Source: Ctena decussata (lineage: Eukaryota > Mollusca > Bivalvia > Lucinida > Lucinidae). Taken from it: a stretch of 64,000 nt of DNA. Below are positions 53,651-63,945 of this stretch, one piece after another; position 1 is the first letter of the stretch; every line of letters begins with the position of its first letter. Location: assembly GCA_963989385.1 (NCBI GenBank), contig OZ022511.1:25848503-25912502 (forward strand). Direction: 5' to 3'. A program made the position numbers and the translations under genes. Below the pieces are notes generated by a model. That model saw only the letters and a program-made list of their open reading frames with translations, had not been told where the DNA came from and searched no databases.

Positions 53651-54915
53651 ATGCCCCCGTGACGATAGTCAGGGGGCATTAAGATTTGCCCCTGTCTGTC
53701 TGTCCGTCTGTCCGTCCGTCTGTCTGTTCGTCACGCTTTATGGTATAGAGTTTGTGTAATCAACTCCTCCCACAGTTTTCAATGGATCTGTTTCAAACTT
53801 TGTATACATGTTGTGGACATATTGAAAATGTGCATGTGGATTTTTGTAGGACCTAGAATTAATTTTGACAGAATTACGGCCTTTAGAACTTAGTCATTTT
53901 AGGCAAATTTTTGCATTGTAGGGTATAGAGTTTGTGTAATCAACTCCTCCCACAGTTTTCCACGGATCTTTTTCAAACCTTCCATACATGTTATGGACAT
54001 ATTGAAGATGTGCATGTGGATTTTTGATGGACCTAGAATTAATTTTGACAGAATTACGGCGTTTTGAACTTAGTCATTTTAGGCAAATTTTTGCATTGTA
54101 GGGTATAGAGTTTGTGTAATCAACTCCTCCCACAGTTTTCAATGGATCTTTTTCAAACCTTGCATACATGTTGTGGACATATTGAAGATGTGCATGTGGA
54201 TTTTTAATGGACCTAGAATTAATTTTGAGAGAATTACGGCCTTTTGAACTTAGTCATTTTAGGCAAATTTTTGCATTGTAGGGTATAGAGTTTGTGTAAT
54301 CAACACCTCCCACAGTTTTCAATGCATCTTTTTCAAACCTTGCATACATGTTGTGAACATATTGAAAATGTGCATGTGGATTTTTGTTGGACCTAGAATT
54401 AATTTTGACAGAATTACGGCCTTTTGAACTTAGTCATTTTAGGCAAATTTTTGCATTGTAGGGTATAGAGTTTGTGTAATCAACTCCTTTCACAGTTTTC
54501 AATGGATCTTTTTCAAACTTTGCATACATGCTGTGAATGTATTGAAAATGTGCATGTGGGTTTTTGATGGCACTAGAATTAATTTTGACAGAATTATGGC
54601 CTTTTGAACTTAGTCATTCTAGGGAAATTTTGCATTGTAGGGTATGGATTTTGTGTTATCAACTTGTTCCACAGTTTTCAATGGATCTTTTTCAAACCTT
54701 GTCTACATATGGTGGACATATTTGAAGATATGATGAGGCATATTGATAGGTCTAGAATTAATTTTGACAGAATCACAGCCATTTTAACTTAGTCATTTTG
54801 GGCAGTTTTTTTCATGGCAGGTTATGTTTTCAATGGATTCTTTGTTGGTGCTTTATGGATATATACATATCATGTGACAGGCGCTGCACGGGGGCATCAT
54901 TAGTGTCTTACAGAA
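53651..54915 (-). mobile_element. Tandem-repeat element: hairpin, (GTCT/GTCC)n, six 180-bp units
   Basis: A hairpin at 53651-53679 (ATGCCCCCGTGACG / AGTCAGGGGGCAT) is followed by the CTGTCTGTCCGTCTGTCCGT tract (53691-53729). Then come units with an exact 180-bp period (GGTATAGAGTTTGTGTAATC in the same phase at 53741, 53921, 54101, 54281 and 54461) and a sixth drifted unit. The other end is GGGGGCATCATTAGTGTCTT. Minus orientation is assigned so that the hairpin is 3', as in the 32- and 62-kb elements. No coding potential. Confidence 0.82.
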
Positions 54916-55145
54916 ACAATTTTCTAGTTTGTTTTTGTTTTTGTTTTTTTTCTGACCACCATTGTCACAAACGATCGGCAATTGTAACGAAGCGGATGAG
55001 ACTCTGCAACTACCCTTCATTTCTATGTCTGGTGGCTTTACCTGAAAGTGGATAATAAGCCATTATTCCACGTGCCAAAAATGAGAGTTCATACGAGGTA
55101 TCTTTTGATTCATGTACGAATGGCGTTGTCCCATTTTTCTTTTTT

Positions 55146-56317
55146 ATGCCCTCGTGAGAGTATTCAAGGGCCTTAATATTTGTTCCTATCCGTCCGTCTG
55201 TCTGTCAATTCGTCTATACGTCACACTCTTAGTTATAGCGTTTCTATAAGCGGATCTTCTCATTTTTTATGGTATGCTTTTCAAACTTTGTACATATGTT
55301 GCAGAAATAATGAAAATGAACATGTGTGTTTTAAAGGAAGTAAAATTAGTTTTGACAGAATTAAAACCTCTGGAGCTTGTCATTTTGGACAGTTTTTTGT
55401 ACTATACGAAGGGTATGAAATTTGTGTGATCAACTCCTCCTACAGTTTTCAATGGATTCTTATCAAACTTTGTACGCATAATTAGAGTTTAATGAAAATG
55501 TGTAAGTTGTATTTTGACAGGGGTAAAAAGAGGATCTTACACGAGTGGTCATTTCATGTGAAATTTATGAAACGAGCCTTGGCAAGTTTCATAAATTTCA
55601 CATGTAAGATTCTGTTTATCATATGGCCCTTTAAATTGAGATTTTAACGCTTCAAACTGAACATTATTTCAATAAGAAAACCGCGATCCTTCTTAAAAAT
55701 TCTGCAAAAGAATCGGAAATTTTTGGCCACTGGAAGTCAGATTTATGGGCCTTTGAACTGGGTATTTGTTACCGTAATGTCTTTGGGAAAATACCAGTTG
55801 CTCCGTTTAATATTTTGAGCAGTGTATATGTTTGAGCGTTTGCCTAATCATAATGCAAATATCGTAACCGACGGATTACATATGTAATTACGACTGTTTG
55901 AGCGCCTGTGCGCTAAACGTTTTTGAAACGGAGGCAAATACTTGTAGAAACCTTTCTGTCTTATAAGCGCACGTCGAATTAATATATTTTTAAGAAAGCA
56001 AATCAAAAGTTGAAACATAGGAGAAAAGCTACTTATATCATAGGATAGAATATCTTAACGAATGAAAACTGAAAGAGTCAACAGCATTTTCAGGTCTTGT
56101 AAACAAACAAACAAAATGGTAAACCAGTAAAATATGTACGCTTATAGTCATATGCCTCAGAAATTATCATGATGTGCACTTGAAGAGGCATGTGCGGTAA
56201 TTGAATGGAATGAGGTATACATGTGACGCGATAGTGTTTGCTGTTAATGGATATTTTAGTGATGTACACAGCCCTGTGACAGACATCACACGGGGGCATC
56301 GTGCGTGTCTTACACAT
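55146..56317 (-). mobile_element. Second hairpin/180-bp-repeat element, decayed
   Basis: A hairpin at 55146-55173 (ATGCCCTCGTGAG / TCAAGGGCCT) and CCGTCCGTCTGTCTGTC precede about two drifted 180-bp-type units (55230-55505). A TIR-H-type sequence and unrelated DNA follow. The far end GGGGGCATCGTGCGTGTCTT at 56284-56313 matches that of the element at 53651-54915. Confidence 0.65.
55532..55680. mobile_element. TIR-H element inside the tandem-repeat element
   Basis: GATCTTACACGAGTGGTCAT then TTTATGAAACGAGCC pairs with AAGTTTCATAAATTTCACAT and GTAAGATT. The tail GAGATTTTAACGCTTCAAAC matches 45944-46000. Confidence 0.65.
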
Positions 56318-57320
56318 TTTTTTTAGTTTCTTTTCTTTTAAATGTCGGTACTGCCACTACGATTTTACACGCCCTATCACACCAAATTAAACCAAAATAA
56401 ATACCTTGCGTCACCATAGATTATAATGTAACTCGTATGATGTGGATGCGGTCAACATTTCGAATATCTATACTGAACATAAAAATGCAGTAACATGCGC
56501 AGGTTTTAATATGAGGTGTCCACCGCATCCTTATGCCAACATAAATCAGCTTGTGCGGTGGGCCTGGCGGTGGCACAGTCTCATCACAGACATTCTGTTT
56601 GTATGAACGACCCATTAGACCTGTGGAATCAATACAGTGAAATGCCAATTTTCTAATTTGCTGTATGGACAACTATAAAATTTAGAAGGGACCTGAGGTC
56701 ATTTACACTCCTCGACGAGCAAAGTTTTTCCTTTAATAGTTGATCTCATTGAAAGAGGGTGCAGTTATTAAAAGCAGAGTTGCTTCCCTTGAAAGTGTAA
56801 TCACCCACCTTTTAAAAAGAATGGTAAACTTTTCTTATAGCCTTCACTGTATCTTGGTACAGAATATGCATTGCTTATTTTTTATGAGGCAAGTGCTGCC
56901 GAGATGGTTTATGTCTATATTTCTAAAGCAGTCATATGGTAAAGTGTATCAGTAAGCAGCCAGTTCTAGCAAAAAAGGCCGTGCGGCGGCCGTAAAACGT
57001 CTCCCCGTACATCATCATAGTGCAGATTATATTTTCTGGTCCTTTGTGATCATTGAGTCTTATAAAAAGAGTTCCGCTTAAACCTGTGCTAGGAGGCGTG
57101 GCTGGTGTCGCACAAGTCATTACTAGTCATGAACAGACTCAATTAAACCGAGTCTGCTATTTTCTGTTCTTTGATGTATTCCTTGCTTCCAAAGGATCTT
57201 ACTGTTCAGAACTTATTTATACTGTGATGTCGAATGGGCAATCAACCTTAGTGAAAAGTAGACGTCGGTTAGCATCGGAAAATTTTTTTGTTTCAAACTC
57301 GTATACATGCAACACTATAG
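56318..57320. other. Mostly unassigned; TIR-N core at 56774-56803
   Basis: AGCAGAGTTGCTTCCCTTGA then AAGTGTAATCACCCACC is the TIR-N core. Small hairpins occur (GGCCGTGCGGCGGCC near 56979). No gene was recognised. Confidence 0.4.
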
Positions 57321-57499
57321 TATAGCCAAACCTGTCTTAAAGGGTCATCCAAGGGAAGGACAAATTGTGGCTGCTAAAGACACGTAGCCCCTTTAAACAG
57401 GTTCAGTTGCACTGTATTTTGGCTAGTGGGACCCTGAAAATGTGTTTTCAGAAATCGGGTGATCCCTTAGTAGAAGAGGGTACATGAGCCGGTTTGACA
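57321..57499. mobile_element. TIR-I MITE
   Basis: TAGCCAAACCTGTCTTAAAG with GAGCCGGTTTGACAG. The interior CACTGTATTTTGGCTAGTGG and CATCCAAGGGAAGGACAAAT match the 24-195 copy closely. Confidence 0.75.
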
Positions 57500-58280
57500 G
57501 AGTTACGGCTCCTTGAGAGTTCTGGCGTTTTGAACAAACCATTCCCTTTAGTGGCGTGTCCTTTTAGGACCAGGCGCAAGGCTTGGGGCACAGTGTTTTA
57601 CAAACACATTTCTTGCCACTATTTGTCACTAGTGATATGGAGAATACAGGTTTATGATACGCTCGTATGGTCTGATAGCGTAGTACACGTGCAGTACTTA
57701 TCTGCTTATTTATCCCTTATTATTTAAATAGGTTTTAGTTTGGTGAAATGTACATGTAAACTGGGAGAGAGACAAACAAAATTATACCGATAAAAATTAC
57801 TCGGATAATATAACAATTGTGATATTTTCGAAAAAAAAGGATATTGTGATTTCTTACGGTAAGCAAAACGTTTGTATGATAGTAATTTTCTAACGATTTA
57901 GTTTGTACACAATACCATTTCTAACACAACTATTGTTCTCTCAGTGGACACCTTGGCCGGACTGATCCGGTTCTACACCGTTTGACCAGACATGTCGATG
58001 GTAGAGTTGTCCGAAAACTCCTGCCGGATGCCGTATAGACATTACGTGACCTACCACTTTGACAACAAATATTAGGACACTGTTATCTAAGCACACGGTG
58101 TAGTCCCAAGATAGACTTTTCTTCCGGAACAGTCTGATTGGGGTCCGCAAATCTTGGCAACATCGCCTCACAGCAAAATCAAAGACGTTGTAAAACTTTA
58201 GGACATCAATAGTCATTTGACAAAGGCATACTTGATTCACCACAATTGAGACAGTGGAATTACGCAGTTGGTGGGAGGTC
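57500..58280. other. Mostly unassigned; decayed Pal-A-like sequence at 57950-58160
   Basis: GACTGATCCGGTTCTACACC then GTTTGACCAG, and CACACGGTGTAGTCCCAAGA, look like eroded Pal-A arms. A 115-codon minus-strand open stretch across 57941-58288 overlaps this repeat and is not taken as coding. Confidence 0.35.
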
Positions 58281-58285
58281 ACCTC

Positions 58286-58823
58286 CACGGGTGGTAAACC
58301 TAGGAACTACCACGAAATTGTGTTAACGTAATTTTGTTCCCAAGCCACATACGGGACATAAAGGGGTAGTTTCCAGGCCGAAAAAATGATAAACAAAGGT
58401 TGGTGTCATTTTGGTTTGTGTTTTATTTTACTACTAAGAACGAACAATGGTGAAATCGGCCAATATGGTTCCGTGTAAATATGTCTCAGCGTCCCCTCTA
58501 GCCCCAAATTTTATATGAAAAGTTAATTTCTTTCTTTAGATTTTTGTTTCCCCACTGAGCATCGGACCAACTTTCCCCAACGTACAGTGCCAGTTCGAAG
58601 GATTTTAGCCCGTATCTGTCAAATTAAATTGAATGTGATATCATTTGCCGATGAAAATGATAAAAAGACCCTTAATAAACGTTTCTACACAGAAAAAAAA
58701 TCCGAGCGTTTACTCGTAAAAGATTCATGCCCCGTTTGTCCTGTGTGGTAGTTTCCAGCGCATCGTGGTAGTTAAAATGCTATCGTGGTAGTTGCCAAGA
58801 CTATGTAGTAGTTCCCATCAACA
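58286..58823 (+). repeat. Left inverted repeat of the foldback element
   Basis: Outer to inner marks: ACCTAGGAACTACCACGAAA, CCAATATGGTTCCGTGTAAA, GGGGCATG-like sequence near 58730, then TATCGTGGTAGTTGCCAAGA. All occur in reverse complement on the right. Confidence 0.9.
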
Positions 58824-58857
58824 GATTTTCCGCTCGTTTAAGAATCGCCAATACTAG

Positions 58858-59163
58858 TGCACCTATCAATATCCCCCCCCCCCCCCACCCCCCACGGGTG
58901 GGGGGATACCATGGGGATTAGACAGCCAAAAAATCCCAACCCATGGGAATTAGATAGAACACCTAAAAACGGGGTTGGGACATTTGATACTTTTCTGGAA
59001 GTTCTAAATTAGATTTTATGACAAATTTGATGGCCCACCAAAGGAATTTGAGACACCACATATTTGCTTATGGGTAGGGAATGGGAGCGAAAGTTTTCAA
59101 AATTGTCTTATTCCCCATGGGTATCCCGCCGCCTCCCTCTGGGGTAAAACATTGATAGGTGCA
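58858..59163. mobile_element. Nested MITE with TGCACCTATCAAT ends
   Basis: TGCACCTATCAAT pairs with ATTGATAGGTGCA. Just inside, GGGGGATACCATGGGGATTA pairs with TATTCCCCATGGGTATCCC. A C14 run and CCCCCCACGGGTGGGGGG lie near the left end. Confidence 0.78.
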
Positions 59164-59460
59164 TTGGGACCAGTCGTGACTCAATTTTATAATTGATATG
59201 CGTTTCACTGAGAGAAATAATACCCATAAAACTAAGAGCTTATACAGTTGTAAGAAGCAGCCCCTTTCCAAAATGTGGTCTGTCAAATTGTTTGCTCGTT
59301 TAAATACATGTTTACAACCGTTTTCATAACTTCATATTTTCCTGTTTTGGCATCGTCTGATTGTAATGTCTGCTTGTCGTCACTTATTTTTTCCATAGTA
59401 CAGTAGAAGAGAATTTACCTATCGCATTTGTTTCCATATTAGACATTTAAAAAACATTTA

Positions 59461-60403
59461 AAACCGATCGAAGAAACAAAGACTCATAAACATTTGGGAT
59501 TATATATATCCAGTGACTGCACCTGGTCTGAACATATTAGCTATATCTGCAAAACTGCTTGGCAGCGAATAAATATGTTGAGAGGGTTAAAATTCAAACT
59601 TAAGCGACATACACTGGAGAATCATTCGACCCCTTCTAGAGTACAGTGATGCCGTGTGGGATAACTGTAGTCAGGAACAGGCAAATAAATTAGAAGCTAT
59701 TCACAATGAGGCTGCCAGAATTGTCACTGGTGCAACCAGGCTCTGTAATATTGATCGACTCCACGCTGACTTATGTTGGGAGTCTCTTCAAAGTAGACGC
59801 AGAAAGCACAGACTTATTCTCTTCTATAAAATGGTTAATAAACTAACCCCCGGTTTGATCTCCGATCTCGTCCCACCTTACATTAATGAAAATAATCCTT
59901 ATAATTTGCGAAACAATGATGACATTAGGAACATATAAGCGAGAACTACTCTGTATTACAATTCTTTCCTGCCTGCAACTGTCCGAGACTGGCACAATCT
60001 ACACTCACAAGTCCGACAAGCTGATTCAATCCAGAGCTTTAAAAGGTTTTTGAATTCTAATATAAGATCCCCGCCAACTTATTATCGTGCTGGAACCCGT
60101 TTAGGTCAAGTTCTCCATACTCGCTTGCGCCTGGAATGCAGTCCCTTAAATGAGCATCTCTACAGAAGAAATCTTGTAAACAGTCCTCTATGTTCATGTG
60201 GAGAAATCGAAAACACAACACATTTTATATTTAACTGTCCCCTATATTCTGTTCCAAGGCAAACTTACTTGGCCGAGCTTACCCAGCATTGTACCTTAAA
60301 AGACCTACTTTACGGCAAAGAAGGTGCAAATACAACAGCAAACGAGGATATTTTTGTTAAAGTTCAAAATTTTATTATCCACTCAAAGAAGTTCAAACGG
60401 TAG
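59461..60403 (+). pseudogene. Non-LTR reverse transcriptase, C-terminal remnant
   Basis: This is the C-terminal part of a LINE replication protein. From 59461 one frame reads KHLGLYISSDCTWSEHI, typical of the region after the RT catalytic core. Near 59620 a frameshift (small deletion) moves to the frame carrying VWDNCSQEQANKLEAIHNEA and RRKHRLILFYKMVNKLTP. An in-frame TAA at 59936-59938 interrupts it, then the same frame continues (ARTTLYYNSFLP) to a stop at 60401-60403. The last part holds a zinc-knuckle-like C-x-C-x7-H-x4-C motif around codons for LCSCGEIENT and HFIFNCPLY. The RT catalytic and endonuclease domains are missing, so it cannot work. The clade is not assigned. Confidence 0.88.
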
Positions 60404-60916
60404 CATACTTTAGTATTTTTTGTCTCTTCTGAAGATTTTCTTTTACTCAGTGCCTATACTCCGTGTCCCCGGGTTGACACACGTATAAAGATGCTTACGA
60501 CAGCAGCAGTGATATGCCTTCTATTTCTCCTTCACTCTTTCTTTCTTAAACTATTATCCAACGGCGCATGACGCCGGCGTCATCCTATCGACATCGATGC
60601 GGCGTCACGACGTAATATGGATGTTGATATGACCTTACTTCGGTGTTGTGCGCCTATTTTGGGTTGATCCTTGGTTCATATTAACAGGATCAATGTTTCC
60701 TCTTTTTTGCTTTACTGTTTCCATTTTCATATACCGAAACAGATAATGATGTGAGTCATATACTTTTTTGTACATTGGTTACATTCATGTTATATTCTAT
60801 AATCTGTTGTTTCCAAGGAGATGGTCTCTACAAGCCAAAGAGCTTTCGACCGAATCCTTTACCATGTATTCTGTACATATAACATTGTATTATATCAAAT
60901 AAATACTGTTTAAACC
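60404..60916 (+). other. LINE 3' untranslated region
   Basis: Runs from the ORF stop to AAATACTGTTTAAACC. It includes CATGACGCCGGCGTCATCCT near 60568, a CG-rich palindrome of GACGCC words. No poly(A) tail is present. Confidence 0.6.
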
Positions 60917-61066
60917 AGACATATAAAATTCAGGCAGTCGACAAATTTTATCCGACAAAAGGTTGTTTGAAAAGGTCTTTGTATGAATAAGAGGGGTATT
61001 CAAGGTTCGGCCCGAACATCCCGTCTTTAAAAATTTGAAGTAGCCCCTGAGTAGTGAACATCTGCT

Positions 61067-61612
61067 GATGGGAACTACTACTAAAATCCTACAAAGTCTT
61101 GGCAACTACCACGATAGCATTTTAACTACCACGGTGAGCTGGAAACTACCACACAGGACAAACGGGGCCTGAATCTTTTACGAGTAAACTCTTGGCTTCC
61201 GTTTTCTATGCAGGAATGTTTAGTAAGGGTCTTTGTATCATTTTCATCGGCAAATGATATCAAATTCAATATAATTTGATGGATACGAGCTCAATTCCTT
61301 CGAATTGGCACTGTACTTTATGGAAAATTGACCCGATACTCAGTGCGGGCGCAAAAATCTAAAGAAAGAAAATAACTTTTCATATAAAATTTGGGGCTAG
61401 AGGGGTCGCTGAGACATATTTACACGGAACCATATTGGCCGATTTCACCATTGTTCGTTCTTAGTAGTAAAATAAAACACAAACCAAAATGACACCAACC
61501 TTTGTTTATCAATTTTTCGGCCTGGAAACTACCCCGTTATGTCCCGTATGTGGCTTGGGAACAAAATTACGTTAACACAATTTCGTGGTAGTTCCTAGGT
61601 TTACCACCCGTG
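61067..61612 (-). repeat. Right inverted repeat of the foldback element
   Basis: Reverse complement of 58286-58823. Small indels near 61185-61290 and 61320-61340 distinguish the arms, so they have diverged independently. Confidence 0.9.
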
Positions 61613-61617
61613 ACCTC

Positions 61618-62434
61618 AGGTCCGAAAATATTAGGGTTTTTTTTCTGATCAGCTATTATATGTTAGATACTTATTTTATGAGTTCTTCGTAGCATTAACA
61701 GTATTTTACTAATGAAATGCCAACGTGCATCTACCATCTACTGGAAATAAGTGGGGTAGGCCTTCACCGTTATTTTCGTTTTGGCAATATAATGCAAGGC
61801 GCGACGCATTCGTACAGTACATCATTTAATCATAACAAGAGCCTATAAGTCGGTCACATTGATTCAGAGGAAAGAAATCTAACCTCCAGACTGCCAGTTT
61901 CCAAAGTTTCGAGCAAGTATATATTAAGTACCCATTTGTAATGAAAAGTAATCATTGGAGCAATACTAGTATTTGCACTTATTAACAATGGACATATACA
62001 GGTCTATACTAGGAAATCATGTGCGTACACCGTTGTTTTTATGCATGGAAACGCATCCTGCAACACGTTCTTAGAGTGTATCATATAAACAATCACAGAG
62101 GAAGCTAATTTTGTCAGAAAAAGAGACGAAAAAGTTCAGATTGATTCAAAAGAAAGAAAATTCCTACCTTCAACCAGCCAGCCTCAAAAAATGTACACTA
62201 CCTTGACAAACTAGAACCGAATTGGCACGTTAACTACTGCATCTCACGTGAAACATTTTTAAAGAATATTAACTTTAAAGAATCCTCCAAAGCGTGACCA
62301 GTTCACTTTTTCTATAAATGTCCCGTCATGCTTATAATTGGTACTTATTTCACCAAAACACTCGTGTTGACATAATGTTTCATCAAAAACGAAAGTACAC
62401 CGTGGCAAGACTTTTACCAAATACGCCCGGAAAC
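61618..62434. other. Unassigned sequence
   Basis: No gene, RNA or repeat family was recognised. Confidence 0.4.
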
Positions 62435-63578
62435 GCAAGACTAGGTTGTCTCTTCACGTATTGATTTACCCCCTTGAATATTCTAAAAGGTTCACGGTTA
62501 TTCAAATTCTGGAGCTGGCCAGGGTTATACAGTTATGGAGCAGAGACTCAAACAGCAGCTCAAACTACCAAAGGGAAATAATTCACTAGGTCTAAAAGCA
62601 AGAGTTATCATTCATGTATGAGACAAATTGTCATGACCTGTTCTGCATATCTGTGAAGTATCATGAAAATATTTCAAAAGGTATTCAAGCTATGGAGCGG
62701 ACACTTAAAATCATCAAAGGGAAATAACTCCAAAAGTAAGAAAGTAAGAGTTGTCATTCTTGTTCGTGACACATCAACACGACTTGTTCTACATATCTGT
62801 GAAGTATCATGAAAATATTCCAAAAGGTATTCAAGTTATAGAGCGGACACGAAATCACACCTAAAACCATCAAGGGGTAATAACTCAAAAAGTAAGAAAG
62901 CAGGAGTTGTCTTTCTTGTTCGCGACATATCGTCATGACCTGTTCTACATATCTGTGAAGTATCATGAAAATATTCCAAAAGGTATTCAAGTTATAGAGC
63001 GGACACGAAATCATACCTAAAATGATCAAGGGGAAATAACTCAAAAAGTAAGAAAGCAAGAGTTGTCATTCTTGTTCGCGACACACCGTCATGACCTGTT
63101 CTACATATCTGTGAAGTATCATGAGAATATTCCAAAGGGTATTCTAGTTATAGAGCGGACACGAATCTGCCAAAAAATCACACCTAAAACTATCAAGGGG
63201 AAATAACTCAAAAAGTAAGAAAGCAAGAGTTGTCATTCTTGTTTGCGACACATCGTCATGACCTGTTCTACATATCTGTGAAGTATCATGAAAATATTCC
63301 AAAGGGTATTCAAGTTACAGAGCGGACACGAATCTGCCAAAAAATCACCAAAGGGGAGATAATTCAAAAAGCACAATAGCAAGAGTTACCATTCTTGTAC
63401 GCGACACATCCCCATGACCTGTTCTACATAACTGTGAAGTATCATGAAAATATTCCAAAGGGTATTCAAGATACAGAGCGGACAAGAAAGTGTTTACGGA
63501 CGGACGGACGGACGGACGGACGGACGGACGGACGCCAGGCTCATCGCTATATCCCCCGAACCTTTCAGTCGGGGGATA
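62435..63578 (+). mobile_element. Tandem-repeat element: six ~156-bp units, (GGAC)n, 3' hairpin
   Basis: AGAGTTGTCATTCTTGTTCG (or variants) recurs at 62604, 62750, 62906, 63062, 63229 and 63385, mostly 156 bp apart. The array ends in ACGGACGGACGGACGGACGG (63499-63533) and a hairpin at 63549-63578 (TATCCCCCGAACC / GTCGGGGGATA) followed by AAAA. The left edge is uncertain: 62435-62473 is shared with 52731-52769 and contains TTTACCCCC. Same layout as 32000-33172. Confidence 0.78.
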
Positions 63579-63587
63579 AAAATTGAA

Positions 63588-63911
63588 AAAAGTGTAGATC
63601 CAGATGAGGCGGCCCATCATGAGCCATCTCACCCGGATCTACCCTGTTTGCCCTCTTAAGTCTTTCCATTCAGGAAATGACTTTATAAATAAGCATTTTG
63701 CTTACTGTCAAATCCTGATACTTTTGAAATTGTATTGTAGTATATGTATGTAATTTATAGTTAATAAAATATCGTTTAAACCAAGTCTTTCCATTCTCAA
63801 TATCTTGCAGCATTTAAAAAAATGTTTCTCCAAGCTTGGAGAAACATTTTTTTAAATGCTGCAAGATGTAAGTTTTGTCATCAGCTTTTTTATACACCTT
63901 AAAGGGTTATG
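63588..63911 (+). mobile_element. Pal-B MITE interrupted by a LINE tail
   Basis: GTGTAGATCCAGATGAGGCG pairs with CACCCGGATCTACCCTGTTT. The right arm TCTCAATATCTTGCAGC is carried on after the insertion. It also contains a palindrome at 63812-63872 (CAGCATTTAAAAAAATGTTT / AAACATTTTTTTAAATGCTG). The left terminus is missing where the tandem-repeat element abuts. Confidence 0.75.
63672..63782 (+). mobile_element. 111-bp LINE 3' tail with a 14-bp TSD
   Basis: AAGTCTTTCCATTC at 63658-63671 and 63783-63796 exactly flanks an insert ending AATAAAATATCGTTTAAACC. This end matches the LINE terminus at 60916. The insert splits the Pal-B right arm exactly as expected from uninterrupted copies (CTCTAGTCTTT, then CTCAATATG). 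Confidence 0.93.
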
Positions 63912-63945
63912 AGGAGCCTGATCAGGGTCTACATTGGTTGCTTAA
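63912..63945. mobile_element. Pal-A right-arm fragment
   Basis: GAGCCTGATCAGGGTCTACA then TTGGTTGCTT. The other arm is absent. Confidence 0.45.

Larger units (their letters stand above)
59453..60916 (+). mobile_element. 5'-truncated LINE (non-LTR retrotransposon)
   Basis: This copy holds only the 3' part of the reverse-transcriptase ORF, a ~500-bp 3' region, and the terminus AAATACTGTTTAAACC. AGACATTTAAAA at 59441-59452 and AGACATATAAAA at 60917-60928 (one mismatch) are a plausible 12-bp TSD. The same 3' terminus occurs in the 111-bp insert at 63672-63782. Confidence 0.8.
58286..61612. mobile_element. 3.3-kb foldback element with ~540-bp inverted repeats
   Basis: The left arm 58286-58823 (starts CACGGGTGGTAAACCTAGGA) is the reverse complement of the right arm 61067-61612 (ends TCCTAGGTTTACCACCCGTG), with high similarity and a few indels. 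ACCTC immediately flanks both ends (58281-58285 and 61613-61617), a 5-bp TSD. The inner arm ends carry GTGGTAGTT repeated about four times. The interior holds a MITE (58858-59163) and a LINE fragment (59453-60916). No transposase frame is seen, so it is non-autonomous or gutted. Confidence 0.9.

Noticed and set aside
57941..58288. 115-codon minus-strand open frame
   Set aside because: It overlaps eroded Pal-A-like repeat sequence and shows no recognisable domain.
62754..63059. 101-codon minus-strand frame with repeats
   Set aside because: It is a reading of the 156-bp tandem units in a non-coding element.
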